From positions 5,657,501 to 5,721,500 of the forward strand of contig NC_081828.1 in assembly GCF_030867095.1 (NCBI RefSeq): a stretch of DNA of 64,000 bases. Direction: 5' to 3'. The position numbers and the translations under genes are program-made. Below the pieces are notes generated by a model, which was given only the letters and a program-made list of their open reading frames with translations, was not told the origin of the DNA and ran no database searches. The DNA comes from Alligator mississippiensis. Taxonomy: Eukaryota; Chordata; Crocodylia; Alligatoridae. This document shows, in pieces, positions 46,080-57,865 of this stretch; position 1 is the stretch's first letter, and each line of letters opens with the position of its first letter.

Positions 46080-46440
46080 TTGACACCACTGTGAACACAA
46101 TTGAATGAATTTACTTATTTGCATTGTCGTCCTCTGACTGCGCCAGTCCAGCGCTAGCTGCTGATTTAAGACCCCATTCTCCTGAACACATTAATAGGCA
46201 AAATGCACCACAGGCTACTCTACCATAGAATGGGAACCTCATTAACAACAGGAAAAAGGCTATGGGCTTCAAGGGAGACATTTTCACAGGAGATGTTTGC
46301 CTAAAACTTATCTGCTTTAATGTCTTTTTTGTCTGTCTTTCTCCTGGGTTGGAAAATGTACCCCTGAATGCAGATCTTTGTTAAGCCCTTTTGATGTGTG
46401 CTGGTGTCCTTAGAGCCTTGCAAATGAACGGCTTCTGCAC
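46080..46440. promoter_or_regulatory. Possible conserved non-coding element
   Basis: This is a non-repetitive block with an octamer ATTTGCAT (46,117), a CpG-bearing segment TGCGCCAGTCCAGCGCTAGC, CATTAATAGGC and AACTTATCTGCTTTAATG. No repeat family and no frame are visible. The call rests on texture alone. Confidence 0.25.
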
Positions 46441-47436
46441 CTGCACAGCTTCTAGCCATACCCAATAGGTCTCAGGTGAAGCTAGTCAATAGGAAAAATG
46501 TGAAAGCTGCTGCTATTGTGCATAGGTTGCAAGTGTGTGCCCAGAATGTGCAACAAAATAGGTGATGTCACGGCTAGGGCAAAGCTGGAATTGCTGAAAG
46601 GGGCCAGGGATCGGGAGGAGAGGTGCGTGGTTCACCTTCTGCAATGCAAACCATTGTGAATTTGCTGCTAGAGGGTGTTAACAGTCTCAAGAATTAGTTG
46701 TTGTCTCTTGTAACACATTGTGACCGGACAAAATCAGAGGCAAACTATGGGGAATAGCTGATAAGATGTCCCAAGAATGATTCCAGTACCATCTGTGGAC
46801 CCTATAGGAATGAGGACCCTATGAATTGTGTACGTAATCATATGGAAAGTCTTTATCCCTAGAGACTATGTCATCTAGGGGCTGTGTGTGCAAACTGGGG
46901 GAACACAGTGATGTCTGAATGCTCACCCACCTTTGTGAGCTGCAACCAGTGCTCCCCACGTGGAGCCAAGGAGGGGGGGTTGGATTTCTGGGTATTTACT
47001 GAAACTAAATCTGGCGACTCTTTTGCTCATCTCCATTTGTTTTTGCTCAGCTTGCAAGGCACAGGGGAAACCTGAGCAGAGCAGGAAGAAGATTCCCAGC
47101 CGCTGGCTAAGCCGCTGGCTTTGCTCAATTGTTTCTCCCAACCATACGCTTCTCAGAGAGCTCCTTTCAGGTGAATCTTCCCTGAAAGATTAAATGCCTC
47201 CATGCATCTTAGTGTGCCAGAGATGAATCGCACCCCGAGGCTGCATAACTGATCTTGTAGGCCACGTGCACAGGATACAAACCAAATATCAAGCAGGAAG
47301 TGGAATGATTTGACTGCACAGAACAGTTGGAAAACATATTATTAAAGGATAAGATAAACCGTGGGACGGGAGAAGGGAGGGAGCTGAGCAGAAACTGTCC
47401 TATTTAATAAGAAATATCATTTCCTATACCAGAGAC
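46441..47436. other. Intergenic DNA, no gene seen
   Basis: No gene or clear repeat is recognised. Confidence 0.4.
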
Positions 47437-47693
47437 CTCCTGTATCACTTGTGACATGTGCTGTAGGTTAGCCACCCCTGTGTCTAGTATGTGGCTGATT
47501 GGGGAAGGAGCATAAAACAAAGTAGCATACAAGGCAGGGAGAAGACGGCAGAGCAGCAAATCGGACAGGGAGCACAGGGCAAGAAGCAGAAAGCAACAGC
47601 AGCAGAGGAGGCACAGAAATGGGATTTGAGTGGTACTCCAGGAGGCCACGCAGCTAATTTGTGGCATGCCTGCCAAACAAGTTGATCCCCACT
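47437..47693 (+). repeat. hAT-like interspersed repeat, copy B
   Basis: Its purine-rich body (CAGAGCAGCAAATCGGACAG, GGGATTTGAGTGGTACTCC) aligns by eye with copy A at 27.5 kb. Its right edge, GGCATGCCTGCC...GATCCCCACTG, is the reverse complement of a CAGTGGGGATCAACTT terminus and so supports a hAT-type inverted end. The left edge is ambiguous: GGTTAGCCACCCCTG there has the orientation of a right end. No transposase is present. Confidence 0.45.
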
Positions 47694-47962
47694 GTCGTAG
47701 AATATGGTTAGGAGGACAGTCGGATCCAGCCTTAAATTTCTACAGCACAATCCACTAAAGGCAATGGAAAGACTCCAAGAGAGTCTGAAATTAGGATTAT
47801 CAGAGGCTAAACTCCATCATAAAAACAGCTTTGATTTATTGCTTTGTTTTGTGTTCTCTGGCACTTGGAAAAAAAAAGAGACAAGCCTGAACTGCAAAAC
47901 TCGGAACAGGATTCAGACTTAAGCACAACTGAGTCTGAAGGTGGTCTTTTGAGTCGATAAGT

Positions 47963-49607
47963 TTCATAGTTGGTCGGGTCGGAAGGGACCTGAGCAGATC
48001 ATCAAGTCCGACCCCCTGTCCTGGCAGGAAAAGGTACTGGGGTCAAAGGACCCCAGCAAGGTGTTTGTCTAGCCTCCTCTAAAGGACCCCCAGGGTAGGA
48101 GCCAGCACCACTTCCCTTGGAAGTTGGTTCCAGGTCCTAGCCGCTCTGACAGTGAAGTAGCCCCTCCTGATGTCTAGTCTGAATCTACCCTCTGCCAGCT
48201 TGTGACCGTTATTCCTTGTCACTCTTGGCAGTGCTCGGGGGAACAGAGACTCCCCCAATGCCTGCTGGTCCCTCCTGACTTGTTTGTAAATGGCCACCTT
48301 CTCTTGTGGAGGCTGACCAGGTTCAGGTCCCGTCGCCTCTCCTCGTAGGACCTGCCCTGCTGTCCCCTGATCATGCGGGTGGCCTCCTCTGACCCCTCTC
48401 CATGCTGTCCACATCCCTCCTGAAATGCAGCACCCAGAGCTAGATGCACTACTTCAGCTGCAGCCTGACCAGTGCTGCATAGAGGGGGGAGGATCACCTC
48501 CTTGGACCTGTTCAAGATGAATCTGTGGATGCACGACAAGGTACAGTTGGCCTTCCTGACTGCGTCCCCACACTGTCGGCCCATGTTCATTTTGGCATCA
48601 ATAATGACTCCAAGATCCTTTTCTGCCTCTGCACTGACAAGAAGGGAGTTCCCCAGTCTGTAGGTCTGCTGCTGATTCTTCCTCCCCAGGTGCAGCACCC
48701 TGCAGTTGTCAGTGTTGAAACCCATCCTGTTCTCATCCGCCCACCCCTGTAACCTGTCTATGTCTGATTTCAGCCTATTCCTTCCTTCTAGCGTGCCCAC
48801 TTCCCCCCACATCTTAGTGTCATCTGCAAACTTGAACAGTGTGCTTTTCACCCCCTCATCCAAGTCGCTGATGAAGATGTTGAACAGCGCAGGTCCAAGG
48901 ACCGAGCCTTGTGGGACCGCACTGCCCACTCTCTGGGTGCAGCCCTCCAGCCAGTTAGTGACCTGTTTGACTGTGTAGGTGTCAACACCACAGTCCCCTA
49001 GTTTTTTGATGAGAATGGGGTGAGAGACAGGGTCCAGGCCTTTGAAAAACTACGTCCACTGCTCCCCCTGCATCTAAGGATTTTGTGACCTGGTCATAGA
49101 AGGCCACCAGGTTGGTCTGACAGGATCTGCCTTGAATGAACCCGTGTTGGTTGCCCCTAAGCATAACCTCCCCTGCTGGCCCCTCGTGGACATTCGCCGG
49201 GATAATTCTCTCAAAAAGCTTACCCAGGATCGAGGTAAGACTAACTGGCCTATAGTTTCCTGGGTCGTCCTTCCTCCCTTTTTTTGAAAATGGGGACCAC
49301 ATTGGCCCTTTTCCAGTCCTCTGGCACCATGCCAGAGCACCACAAGTGCTCGTAAAGCCGTGCCAGGAGTCCCGCAATGACCTCTGCTACTTCCCTCAGC
49401 ACTCTGGGGTGGAGATCGTCAGGACCTGCTGATTTAAATACGTCCAACCCCTCCAGAAGTTCCCTGACTAGGTCCTCACCGACCCTAGGCCTGGGTACAC
49501 CTCCCCTGGGGCCTGAGGGGGTCTTGGTGGGGGGGGTGACCTGGTCCCTGCTCAGGAAAGTGGAGGCAAAGAAATCATTAATTAGATTAGAGAGGGAAAG
49601 AGGATGA
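47963..49607 (-). mobile_element. CR1 LINE, reverse transcriptase half
   Basis: About 1.6 kb of CR1 on the minus strand runs from just before the reverse transcriptase to the 3' end. In order: NDFFASTFLS, DVFKSAGPDDLHPRVL, EDWKRANVVPIFKK, NYRPVSLTSILGK, GSAVPQGSVLGPALFN, FADDTKMW, LHLGRKNQQQTYRLG and NNGHKLAEGRFRLD. The 3' end carries GGGGGTCGGACTTGATGATC but then CCGACCCGACCAACTATGAAAC instead of the CTAACATCTATGAATC seen elsewhere, marking a distinct subfamily. Confidence 0.93.
48079..49607 (-). pseudogene. CR1 ORF2 fragment with frameshifts
   Basis: This reverse transcriptase remnant is split across frames. The pieces 49,250-49,612, 48,982-49,377, 48,219-48,929 and 48,079-48,414 overlap in different frames. 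A double shift near 48,390-48,490 turns the PLY...RPQLEYC block into nonsense before the frame returns, and bases are missing after LVSLHKRR. The FADD motif is intact. The start is a 5' truncation, not a start codon. It is more decayed than the copy at 20-23 kb. Confidence 0.9.
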
Positions 49608-50474
49608 CACATGATTTGGGTCTGAATCTAGGGTTGGAGAATGGAAAGTTGGAGCCCATAAAGAAGCCTGGGGTTATTCACATCTAATGTATGGGTTAGG
49701 GCCCCATTTCTATTTAGCTAGTGAACTAGATCACTGTAAGTAGTCATGTATATCATTACATGTGTAGTTAAGATAGTTTCATAGCTATTAGTCCCTGTCA
49801 GCAAGTCCTACATACATGACTATTGGCCTACTAGTTCTCTTGGTGAAAAGAAGGAAGTAAGCCTGGAAAACAAAACCAAAAATCACTCATCATATGATAT
49901 AGTGATGCATGGACTGTAATATGGAAAGGTTGTTAGATGTTATTTAGAGTTCACTCATGGATTAAATAAACCAAAGTGAGATATGCTGTGGTTAGTGGCT
50001 ATGATGGACCACACTCCCTTCACATGACTGTGAGTCATAGATTAGTCCTTTCCTTCCTCCCTTTAAATAGGGTTATTTGGTGTTGTCAGGTGGGTGAATT
50101 GTGGAATGGATTTCAGAGACCGTTCTCTACACTGGCATCTTAAAGCTTTTTTCTCATGGGAGATGTGGTGGGTTCGGCCAGGAGCAGAATTGATTAGGAC
50201 TAGAGATGGGCAAACTTTTTGGCCAGAACTTAGTTCAGTGGAAGATTTGGATTTGATGATGCCATGATGGTTTGTGAACTGGTTTTGCCAAATTGTTCAT
50301 TTCACAGCAAAAACCTGGGGGGAGGTGGGGGGAAGAAATGCATAAAAGCCCAAATGAAACACGTTTTGATTTTCCATTTGAAATGACTTCACAATTTCCT
50401 TCAATTGTATATGAAAAACCTCTAAAACTGCTGAAATTGAAATGTACCTTTCTAAAGCTCATTCATAATTCAAT
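49608..50474. other. Intergenic DNA, no gene seen
   Basis: This is unique AT-rich sequence beyond the CR1 truncation point. Confidence 0.4.
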
Positions 50475-50517
50475 ATATATCTATATATGTATATAGATAG
50501 AGATATAGATGTGTATT

Positions 50518-50556
<39 letters not shown>

Positions 50557-50640
50557 CTGTATAGATATATGTATAGATATCTAGATATAGGAATAGGTAT
50601 AGATATAGATGACATTAATTAAATATATTATATATATTTT
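50475..50640 (+). repeat. (TATC)n microsatellite in a TA-rich tract
   Basis: About ten perfect CTAT units (50,517-50,556) sit in a degenerate ATATAG/ATAGAT tract. The pure core is likely to vary in length between individuals. Confidence 0.92.
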
Positions 50641-51908
50641 ACCAAAATTGCAAAGTTGATTATTGCTACAGCTCAAAGCAGAACTGGATTTTTACCTGGA
50701 AGTCTTCCCTCCTAGCAGCCCTGTACCCCCTTTCAAGAATACCAAGGAGAAGCATCATATAGACATAACTGAAGATTAGAAAAGCCTGTGGTGCCCTCTA
50801 TTGGTGCTTGTACAAAATGAGGGGCCCAATTCAGATGTCTCCTCATAGTGTAGCTCCACAGGCTTCAGTGGACTGACCCCTGAGTTTACAAGAGTACGCG
50901 ATGATCTGACCCTGGCTCTTCATTTAACAACAACAACACATAATCGGAAGAGTGTAGTTGACATTTGCTACCTTTCAATTATTTTTCAAAAATGCCGTCC
51001 ACCCAAGAAGAGGGCTAAAAAATTAATGAGAAAATTATGAAAAGGATATGAACAAAGCATGCTTGTAATGAACATGTTCGCTTGCCCTATGTTATGACTA
51101 GTTGGCAATATATTAATACCTTCCAAATCTATCTGTCTTGTGTGTGTGTGTGTGTGCAAGCACATGCTCTTACACACTCAAAACCTACTCTGTCTTCCCC
51201 TTCTTCAAGCCACCCACTGAAAAACACCTAAGTAAAAAGCCTTTCGGGCATGTTCTCAGTGGGCCATCTTGATCCTGTTGGATCACTAAGGGCACTAATC
51301 CAATGGCCTTTCCCTGCCCATACCCTGCTGCCAAGCAGAGTCAGATACTGAAGAAAACAGTAAAATACCACATGGAAAGCCGCTCATCTGCTTGCCCACC
51401 ACAAGTTATTAACAGAGCTGTTCAGCGCCCTGCTTGGCCAAAAATTCTTAACTTTTTCTGTTCCTGGACCTTATTCCCATCTAGCAAGTAGACCTATAAC
51501 CCCCTCCCTTCCCCAATGTTAATATGGGCAGTATGGGATGGGGGTTAATAGAAGTGGAGACTGGGACCAAGCTGACAACCCTTCTGCTAGACCTCAAGTG
51601 CCAAAAGTGCTTTGGACGATGAGCGGAAAACAGGCTTGGAGGTCTTATATGCAATTGGGAGGTATGACTGCAGAATGTGTACCCACCCCTACATTAGCTT
51701 TGAATCTACCTGGCTCAAATAACAATATCAACAGAGGCACGGGGGCTTGGGCTTTCAGTATGGATTATAAAACCCACCTGGGACCCTGGGTGTTTGCTCA
51801 GTGGCTGAAGTAGCTGCTGTTGGTACCCAAGTGAGCTAGATGAAGGGTAGCTTATGTATCCAGTCTGTAGTCACATCTACCAATTGTTGTGCAGACGTAC
51901 CCGTACGG
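50641..51908. other. Intergenic DNA, no gene seen
   Basis: A degraded ancient repeat like that at 30.96-31.05 kb lies at 50,822-50,920 (GGCTTCAGTGGACTGACCCC). A (TG)n run is at 51,137-51,157. No gene is seen. Confidence 0.4.
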
Positions 51909-52171
51909 CAGTGATTCTCAACCAGGGTGCTGCGAGACCTTTTTAAGGGTGTTGCACAATATTAGCACTGTTGCAAGTTCAAATACCTACACATGATTCA
52001 CAAGGTAAAACCCAGTGCTTTCACATAGGAATCCCGAATGTCGAAAACCTCCAAGTTCTTTGCAACAGAAGAGCTGTGCTATGATTATTTGTTGGTAGTC
52101 GAAGTGAATGGGAAAGCTAAGAGCTGGAGTTTCCTGATGGGTTCTTTTAAGCTGAACAAAGGATGAGAACC
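51909..52171. mobile_element. Non-autonomous hAT-type transposon remnant
   Basis: The ends are inverted: CAGTGATTCTCAACCAGGG at the left and GGATGAGAACCACTG at the right, a Charlie/MER5-like signature. About 260 bp separate the edges with no transposase. Flanking 8-mers CCGTACGG and CCTTAGAC share only half their bases, so the target duplication is decayed and the copy is old. Confidence 0.78.
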
Positions 52172-52928
52172 ACTGCCTTAGACACCTGCTGGAAGATGAC
52201 CTGGGAACAGTGCTTATTTTAATGCAGACGCCTGAAAGTCCAATCTTGATGGACGGTCTCTCTTTATTTTTCTGGCTTTCCCTGTGCCCTTTCCACTGGT
52301 TCTTTTTAGCTTTCTTTATGCGCTAATTTGCCATCTTGCCAGAAATAACATTGACTTCTGGTTACAAGAGCAGTTTTAGGTACATGGACTTCCTGGCAGT
52401 GCTGGTAAAATAAACTCTACTTACCTTTCCCTCATTCCCTACAGTGATGTGGCTTGCTAGAAGAAGGGTCCATCTTTTTCGATTTTATTTCCATAAAAGA
52501 CTGTATAATATTGGTTGGAGTGACTAGACTGACAGTGGAAAAACTGAAGTCCTTTACGCACTAAATAGGTCAGGTGCAAGACAAACCACTTTGCCTCACT
52601 TCTGTGCTGAATGATGCACCTTTAGGGGGTCCACAAGTCTCTTCAAGCCTGCATGCCCACACATTGGCCTCTGTATTAACCAGGCATCTGCATGTGTTGC
52701 AGGGACTTGCTTATTAAAAAAATTAAGAAAAGCAAGACAAGAGAGGCAGCCACCCCACTGACTGGCCCAATGCATGGAAATCACTTTCTCCCTCACCACG
52801 TTGGGCAATTGTAAATCAAAGATCATTTTGATGACAACAATCCTTCTCTCCCCTCAGACCCTCAGCTGATCCAAGCCATGAAGATATTGGTATTATTTGA
52901 AAAGTACCCTTTAGAGAGCCTGGGTTTT
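52172..52928. other. Intergenic DNA, no gene seen
   Basis: No gene or clear repeat is recognised. Confidence 0.4.
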
Positions 52929-53149
52929 TGGTTGTAGCCATGTTGGTCTAAGGACATGGTCTAATAAAAGATATCACATCTGCCCAAAGAACCCTGCCTG
53001 CCTAACTGAGTAGTTGGGGGAAAAAGTTCTTAGCAAGTTTTAAGGTGCAATCACCCTTCAAGCCCGAAAGCTTGCTAAGTGCTATTTTCCAACTACTCAG
53101 CTGGTCTAATAAAAGATATCACATCTACTCAAAGAATTTTGTCTGTCTT
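52929..53149. repeat. Scrambled SINE copy with internal inversions
   Basis: The order is a forward head (GGTTGTAGCCATGTTGGTCT, AAGGACAT), a reversed middle (GGTCTAATAAAAGATATC, CCCAAAGAACCCTG), a forward tail (GAGTAGTTGG, TTCTTAGCAAG, CCCTTCAAG), then a reversed tail and middle (CCCGAAAGCTTGCTAAG, CCAACTACTCAGCTGG, AAAGATATCACATCTAC). Two reversed middles are therefore present and no forward one. Confidence 0.7.
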
Positions 53150-54904
53150 TAGAGAGCCTGAAAGTCCTTAGTCTCCTCTGGAGGATATATGGCATGAATG
53201 ATTGCCAGTGCGAACTTCCCCAGTCCACGCACAGCTCCCATGATGTTCCTCCACCATATTCAAGAAGAAATAGCTCCAATAGTATGGGGAGGAAAGGAAG
53301 AGGAGTTGAGTTTAGCTTCCTTGGCTTTGGGAATGATTTCCAGAGACTGCCAGCAAGACTTTCAGTCGCCTGTGTGTAGATTAGTGCTGTTGCATGGGTG
53401 TTAGAGGAAGTCGAGTTAAAGGCCTATCCTAATGCAGCCATCCCATGTCATTTCTTATGGTGTGTGATTTTTTTTTTCTATTGGATCCACATCGTGAGAG
53501 ACTCTGCATCGGTTCTTCAGAGTTGCCCCTCAGTGAAGCTCTGTTGGGGGATACGAGCAAGGACTGCCGTGTTCAGAGGCAGGGCCGAGGAGTCGTTGCT
53601 GACCGAGGCTTTTGGTTTGACAAGAGCTTTGGGACAGTTGCAGCTATCATACTGCCGGAAATGTCTTTTCTATCCTTCCCCACGCTCTGTTCCAGGACAA
53701 AGCGCTCTGCTATCTCTGCTCTGTGGTAGTCCAGCCTCCAGCCCAGCTTCAGTCTCTTCGAGCATGCATGGAGATAGCAGGAGTTGGCTGTTCCCCCGTG
53801 GAAAAGCTGCTGTGAAAGGGGCTTCTAACGTGTGAAGATTTCTATTGCAGTGAGGACGGCTGCAGGGAGAGCTATGGGGGGCTGACCTGTGCTCTGACTA
53901 CTAAACATTTCCATTTCTTCTTCTGCCAGTATACGAGAGGGCTAGCAGCCAGTTGGCCCTTACATGCTGTTTGCTACAACACATCTCACCCTGTGAGTCA
54001 CAGCCCCCTAAGGGGGGACTGAGGCTCTTGCTGCTGTTAGTCTGGCTGAGGTCAGGCATCCGACCCCATCCCCTGCCTCTGATCTTTTGCTGAAGCCGCT
54101 TTGCTCAGCTCTTTGCACCTCTCCCCATCCCAGAATGCTCCATATAAAACCAGCACACAAGTTCTTCCAAACAGAAAAACCCTTTAAATTTTCCTGGGGA
54201 CACCACATGCGAATTGATGCAATGGACCTGGAGATCCAGCTAACCCCAGGCTGCTGGCAGGTGGCTGACATGGCTAGCTACCACTCTTGGAAACCATGAG
54301 ACATCTTTGAGGCTTGCTAGAGAGAAGTCAGTGAAACGATGGATCCCAGAACCACCAGGCTTTATTCAGCGTTCAAATCCAATCCTAAACCTTGGGAATT
54401 TGACCCCCAAGTCTCAGCACTGGAAGCCACCTCCAATTTGCAGGTGCCTGGAAACCTACACCCCTGGAAATCTGATTCGCATTTTTGTGGCATGAGCCCG
54501 TCTCTGTCCGTTGCCAACAGCTACGTCCCATCCCTTGTGCATCTTGCCAATGCCAGCCCTGAATGGAAGAGATTGTACATTCACCTTGGAGTTTTTCTTT
54601 GACAGAATGCAGGAGAGGTGCACATAAAATCAACCTTAAAGGGCCTGATTGATATGCAAAGGAAAAAAAAAAATCTCTGAGGTTCAGTTTGCCTTGTAAA
54701 GTATGTGTTTCCCTGCTGGTAAAGTATGCACATGTATTTCTCCCCCATTCAAAGCATGCTCTGTTCATCTCTTAAGCCCCTGTGCTGCTAGGATGGGCAC
54801 TTTATGAGTGAGCAATCCATTCTGCAAAGAAGGCTGAGGAAGAGGATGTCTGCAACGCGCTGCTAACTCCTGGCATTTTCTGCCGCTGGGACTAGGCTTG
54901 CTTT
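53150..54904. other. Intergenic DNA, no gene seen
   Basis: Several 85-145 codon frames (for example 53,398-53,835) overlap each other and show no domain. No repeat family is recognised. Confidence 0.4.
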
Positions 54905-55440
54905 TCATAACTTCATAATGCCAGGAGGGGTCTAACATCTAACTATCTAATCTGACCTTGGGTATCTCATGGGCCATTGCATTTCACCTAGTTCCCCTAT
55001 TGTTCAGACTAATAGCTGAAGAACCCACCACTTCCCTTGGTAGCTTGTTCCAATATTAATGACCCTCACTATTAAAAGGGATTTCAGTATCTTATTTCTA
55101 ATGTGAATTTGTCTGGTTGCAGCTTGTAGCCACTTTTCCTTGTTATGCCTTTCTCTGCTGTTTAAAGAGCCCTTTAGTGTCCAGCATAAATATCTTCCCA
55201 GGGAGAAAATATGCTGCAATCTAGTCTCCTCTCAATCTTTTCGATAAACTGAACAGATGGTGTTCTTTAAGGCCCGCATTGAGAGAGATTTCCTCCAGCC
55301 CTTGAATCATTTTGTGGCTCTTTCCAATTTTTTACATCAACAGAAAAAGGCTGAGCACCATTGTCTTGACCACTTTTTTATTTTTATTTTTTTTTAAATG
55401 GTCTCACCAAATACAGCACATAAAGGTAACATCACTTCCC
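54905..55440 (-). mobile_element. Old CR1-clade LINE fragment
   Basis: Reversed CR1 landmarks appear in order on the plus strand: CATAATGCCAGGAGGGG, CCACCACTTCCCTTGGTAGC, TTGTTCCAATATTAATGACC, TGTAGCCACTTTTCCTTG, AATCTAGTCTCCTCTCAATC and TTGAATCATTTTGTGGCTC. No open frame survives. It is an ancient copy comparable to those at 7.1 and 17.4 kb. Confidence 0.75.
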
Positions 55441-57776
55441 TGTTTGTGTCTCTCACTCCCACCCTGTTTATACATGCCAAGGGTGTTAGCCCTTTATCAC
55501 AGCATTGCCCTAAGCATGAAAGTGCATGTACCTCAAGTGGGGTATGTTGAGATGGGTGCAGGTCTCAGCATCCAGATGTCTTTCGTGGGGCTCTGAATCC
55601 CCTACACCCCACCCCTTTCCACTTGGGCCTACCTGCGATGATATCGGGATAGGCACTTAGTACCCTAGGCTCCTGTCTTCATGTGATGGGCGAAAGGTCC
55701 AACATGGACCAACGTGAGCTGGCTGAGCCCTGTTACTCTGGCAAGGGTCTACCACCAACAACGTCCATACCATGTAGGAATTAATAAAGCATTGTAACAT
55801 AGTTGTGTCCATCATTTACTCAAAGGCCTAGCTTTGGCCTTTTAGTTGCATCCACCTTCTCCTCCATCAGCTGAGGCTCTTCGGGGTTTGTCCTCAGGTG
55901 TGAGTCCGATTCACAGAGCAGGCTTGTATTGAGCCAACCACTGTGGGTAGTTTGGGGCCATGGGTACTATGAACCCCCACAAGGCCCTTGCAGGTCCTTG
56001 GCACCCAGTGTCCGCAGGGTGGTTAGGTTCCTGTGGTGGGAGCCGGAGTTGGGCTGGTCTTCAATGAGACGTCCTAGGCTCCAGTGGAAAGAAGCAGCAT
56101 GTCCCAGTGCCTATACCAGTGCCTCCCCCTCTCTGGGGCTAGCACTGCCCTATAAGCCAACCTGGATCCCTTCACGTCCCCACATGCCCCCAACTAACCT
56201 AGATTTGCTTCAGAAAACTGTCTCTCCTCATTGTTATTTAGTCACACCTGTGGCTCTGCAACTGATATGAGTAGTGTTTTTATTACTGATGCAAATATCC
56301 AATAACTTCGGGTTGAATACTAATCTATGCAGAAACCTAGTCGAAAAAGAAAAAAACAAGACCTGGCAATGATTTCCTAATGACCAGTAGTTTTGAAGAT
56401 CTGTTTAGCATGGGCTTAATTTATTGTTTTAACTGTTCATTTCCATGCCACATGGCCATGTCAAGCCTCTTTCAAAACTGTATGCAAGTTACAACTCCGC
56501 AGTTTGCTTGACAAACTTTGTTTTCTCTACAATCCCGTTAACTAACATATAACTGTATATGTGCCCTTCAATTTTTCCATTACTTCTCCTGGGATCAATG
56601 TCAGGTTAATTGATCTGATTTACAGTAATAGGTCTATATTATTTGTGGTATTTTTTTCTAAATAATACACTTAACCTCCACCTTTGTTGTCCTAAACCCT
56701 CCTAGCCATGGATCCTTTCCCCCTTTATCCACTGTCAATGGGTGCATCTACACATTCGTTAATGCAACATAATTATGGCAGATTAAGCTTAGTACGTTTA
56801 ATAACAGGTACTAACTTAATGCACTGTAATTGGTGCTGCTGCGTATTAGTGCAGACGAACACTTTTTTTTTGTGATGCTAATGTGCGGTAGATGAAATCT
56901 ACTGCAATGTAACCAGAGCTGTCTAGAAAGCTCTGGTCTGCCCAAGGTGCCTGGCACTCCTTTGGCTGGATTAGGTCAATCCTCCCAGATGCTTTTACTA
57001 TAGCATGACTTCCTCAATGCTTTCTACCTGTGTCTTGGAGTGGCAAGTCTTCTTGCCCTAGATTCCAATTGTAAGAGAGATTTGGCACTCCTGCCCACTC
57101 CCTTTCCTTCACTAAACCATATCCAAAATCATAAAAATAGAGGCAGACAGCATAATGTAATCTATGTAGCGATAACAGTAATATGAATGGATACAGGATA
57201 ACCTTGGCTTTCCAATGAGACCACGCATAAAACACATGAAAACATTCATGACATGCCATGAGCCTCCAAAACATGTGTGATCTGCTTCTTTTCCCTATTT
57301 TATTATAGGCAACCTTTTGGTAATTTCAATTTTTTTTTTTTCACTTTGCCAGCGAACCAGAATATTTACCCAATGGTGTAGTCTTTCTCCATTGCAAAAT
57401 ACGGTGGTTTCTTGCCATCAAAAGAACTCCAGGCTTTCAATCGCATTTTTCCATCTCAAGATTTTCCTCCCAGTTTCTCTTTTTTGTTGTTGTTCTAATG
57501 TTCTTCAGAAACTTTTTAAAGTGTTGAGTGTGTATTATTATTGTATAAGTGTTGAGTGTATATTATTGGTTGAGCTAATTAGACTGTAGTAGCTTTAGAA
57601 AATAAACAGCAATGGTAATGGAGGGAAAAAATTGAAGTTTTGAGTCAAAATACAAAGTTTGTCCTAGATTCCCTCACCCCAACTCCTTGCGAGGCTCTCA
57701 CAACTTAGGGCCTCTGGAAACCACAAGTATTGAAGCTTGTTGGAAGACAGTTCTCAAAACGAGAAGCAGCATGGCT
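55441..57776. other. Intergenic DNA; possible LTR and MITE scraps
   Basis: AATTAATAAAGCATTGTAAC (55,778-55,797) has the look of an LTR poly(A)-signal region, but I could not find TG/CA ends. GGGTGCATCTACACATTCG near 56,740 and CAGACGAACAC near 56,850 may be MITE edges. A short tandem duplication (GTGTTGAGTGTRTATTATT) lies near 57,521-57,566. No gene is seen. Confidence 0.3.
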
Positions 57777-57865
57777 GTCGTGAATAGGGCATTAGCCTTG
57801 GACTCGGTAGACAGCCGTCCCATTCCCAGCTGTCTGTTAATCTGCATTGTAAGCTGCAAAAATGG
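57777..57865 (+). repeat. MIR-type SINE fragment
   Basis: ATAGGGCATTAGCCTTGGAC, TCGGTAGACAGCCG and CCCATTCCCAGCTGTCTG match the MIR promoter-side half (AGAGCATTGGACTGGGAGTC..., CCCAGCTCTG). Confidence 0.6.

Noticed and set aside
50517..50556. CRISPR-like regular repeats
   Set aside because: Simple tetranucleotide microsatellite without spacers, in a vertebrate genome.
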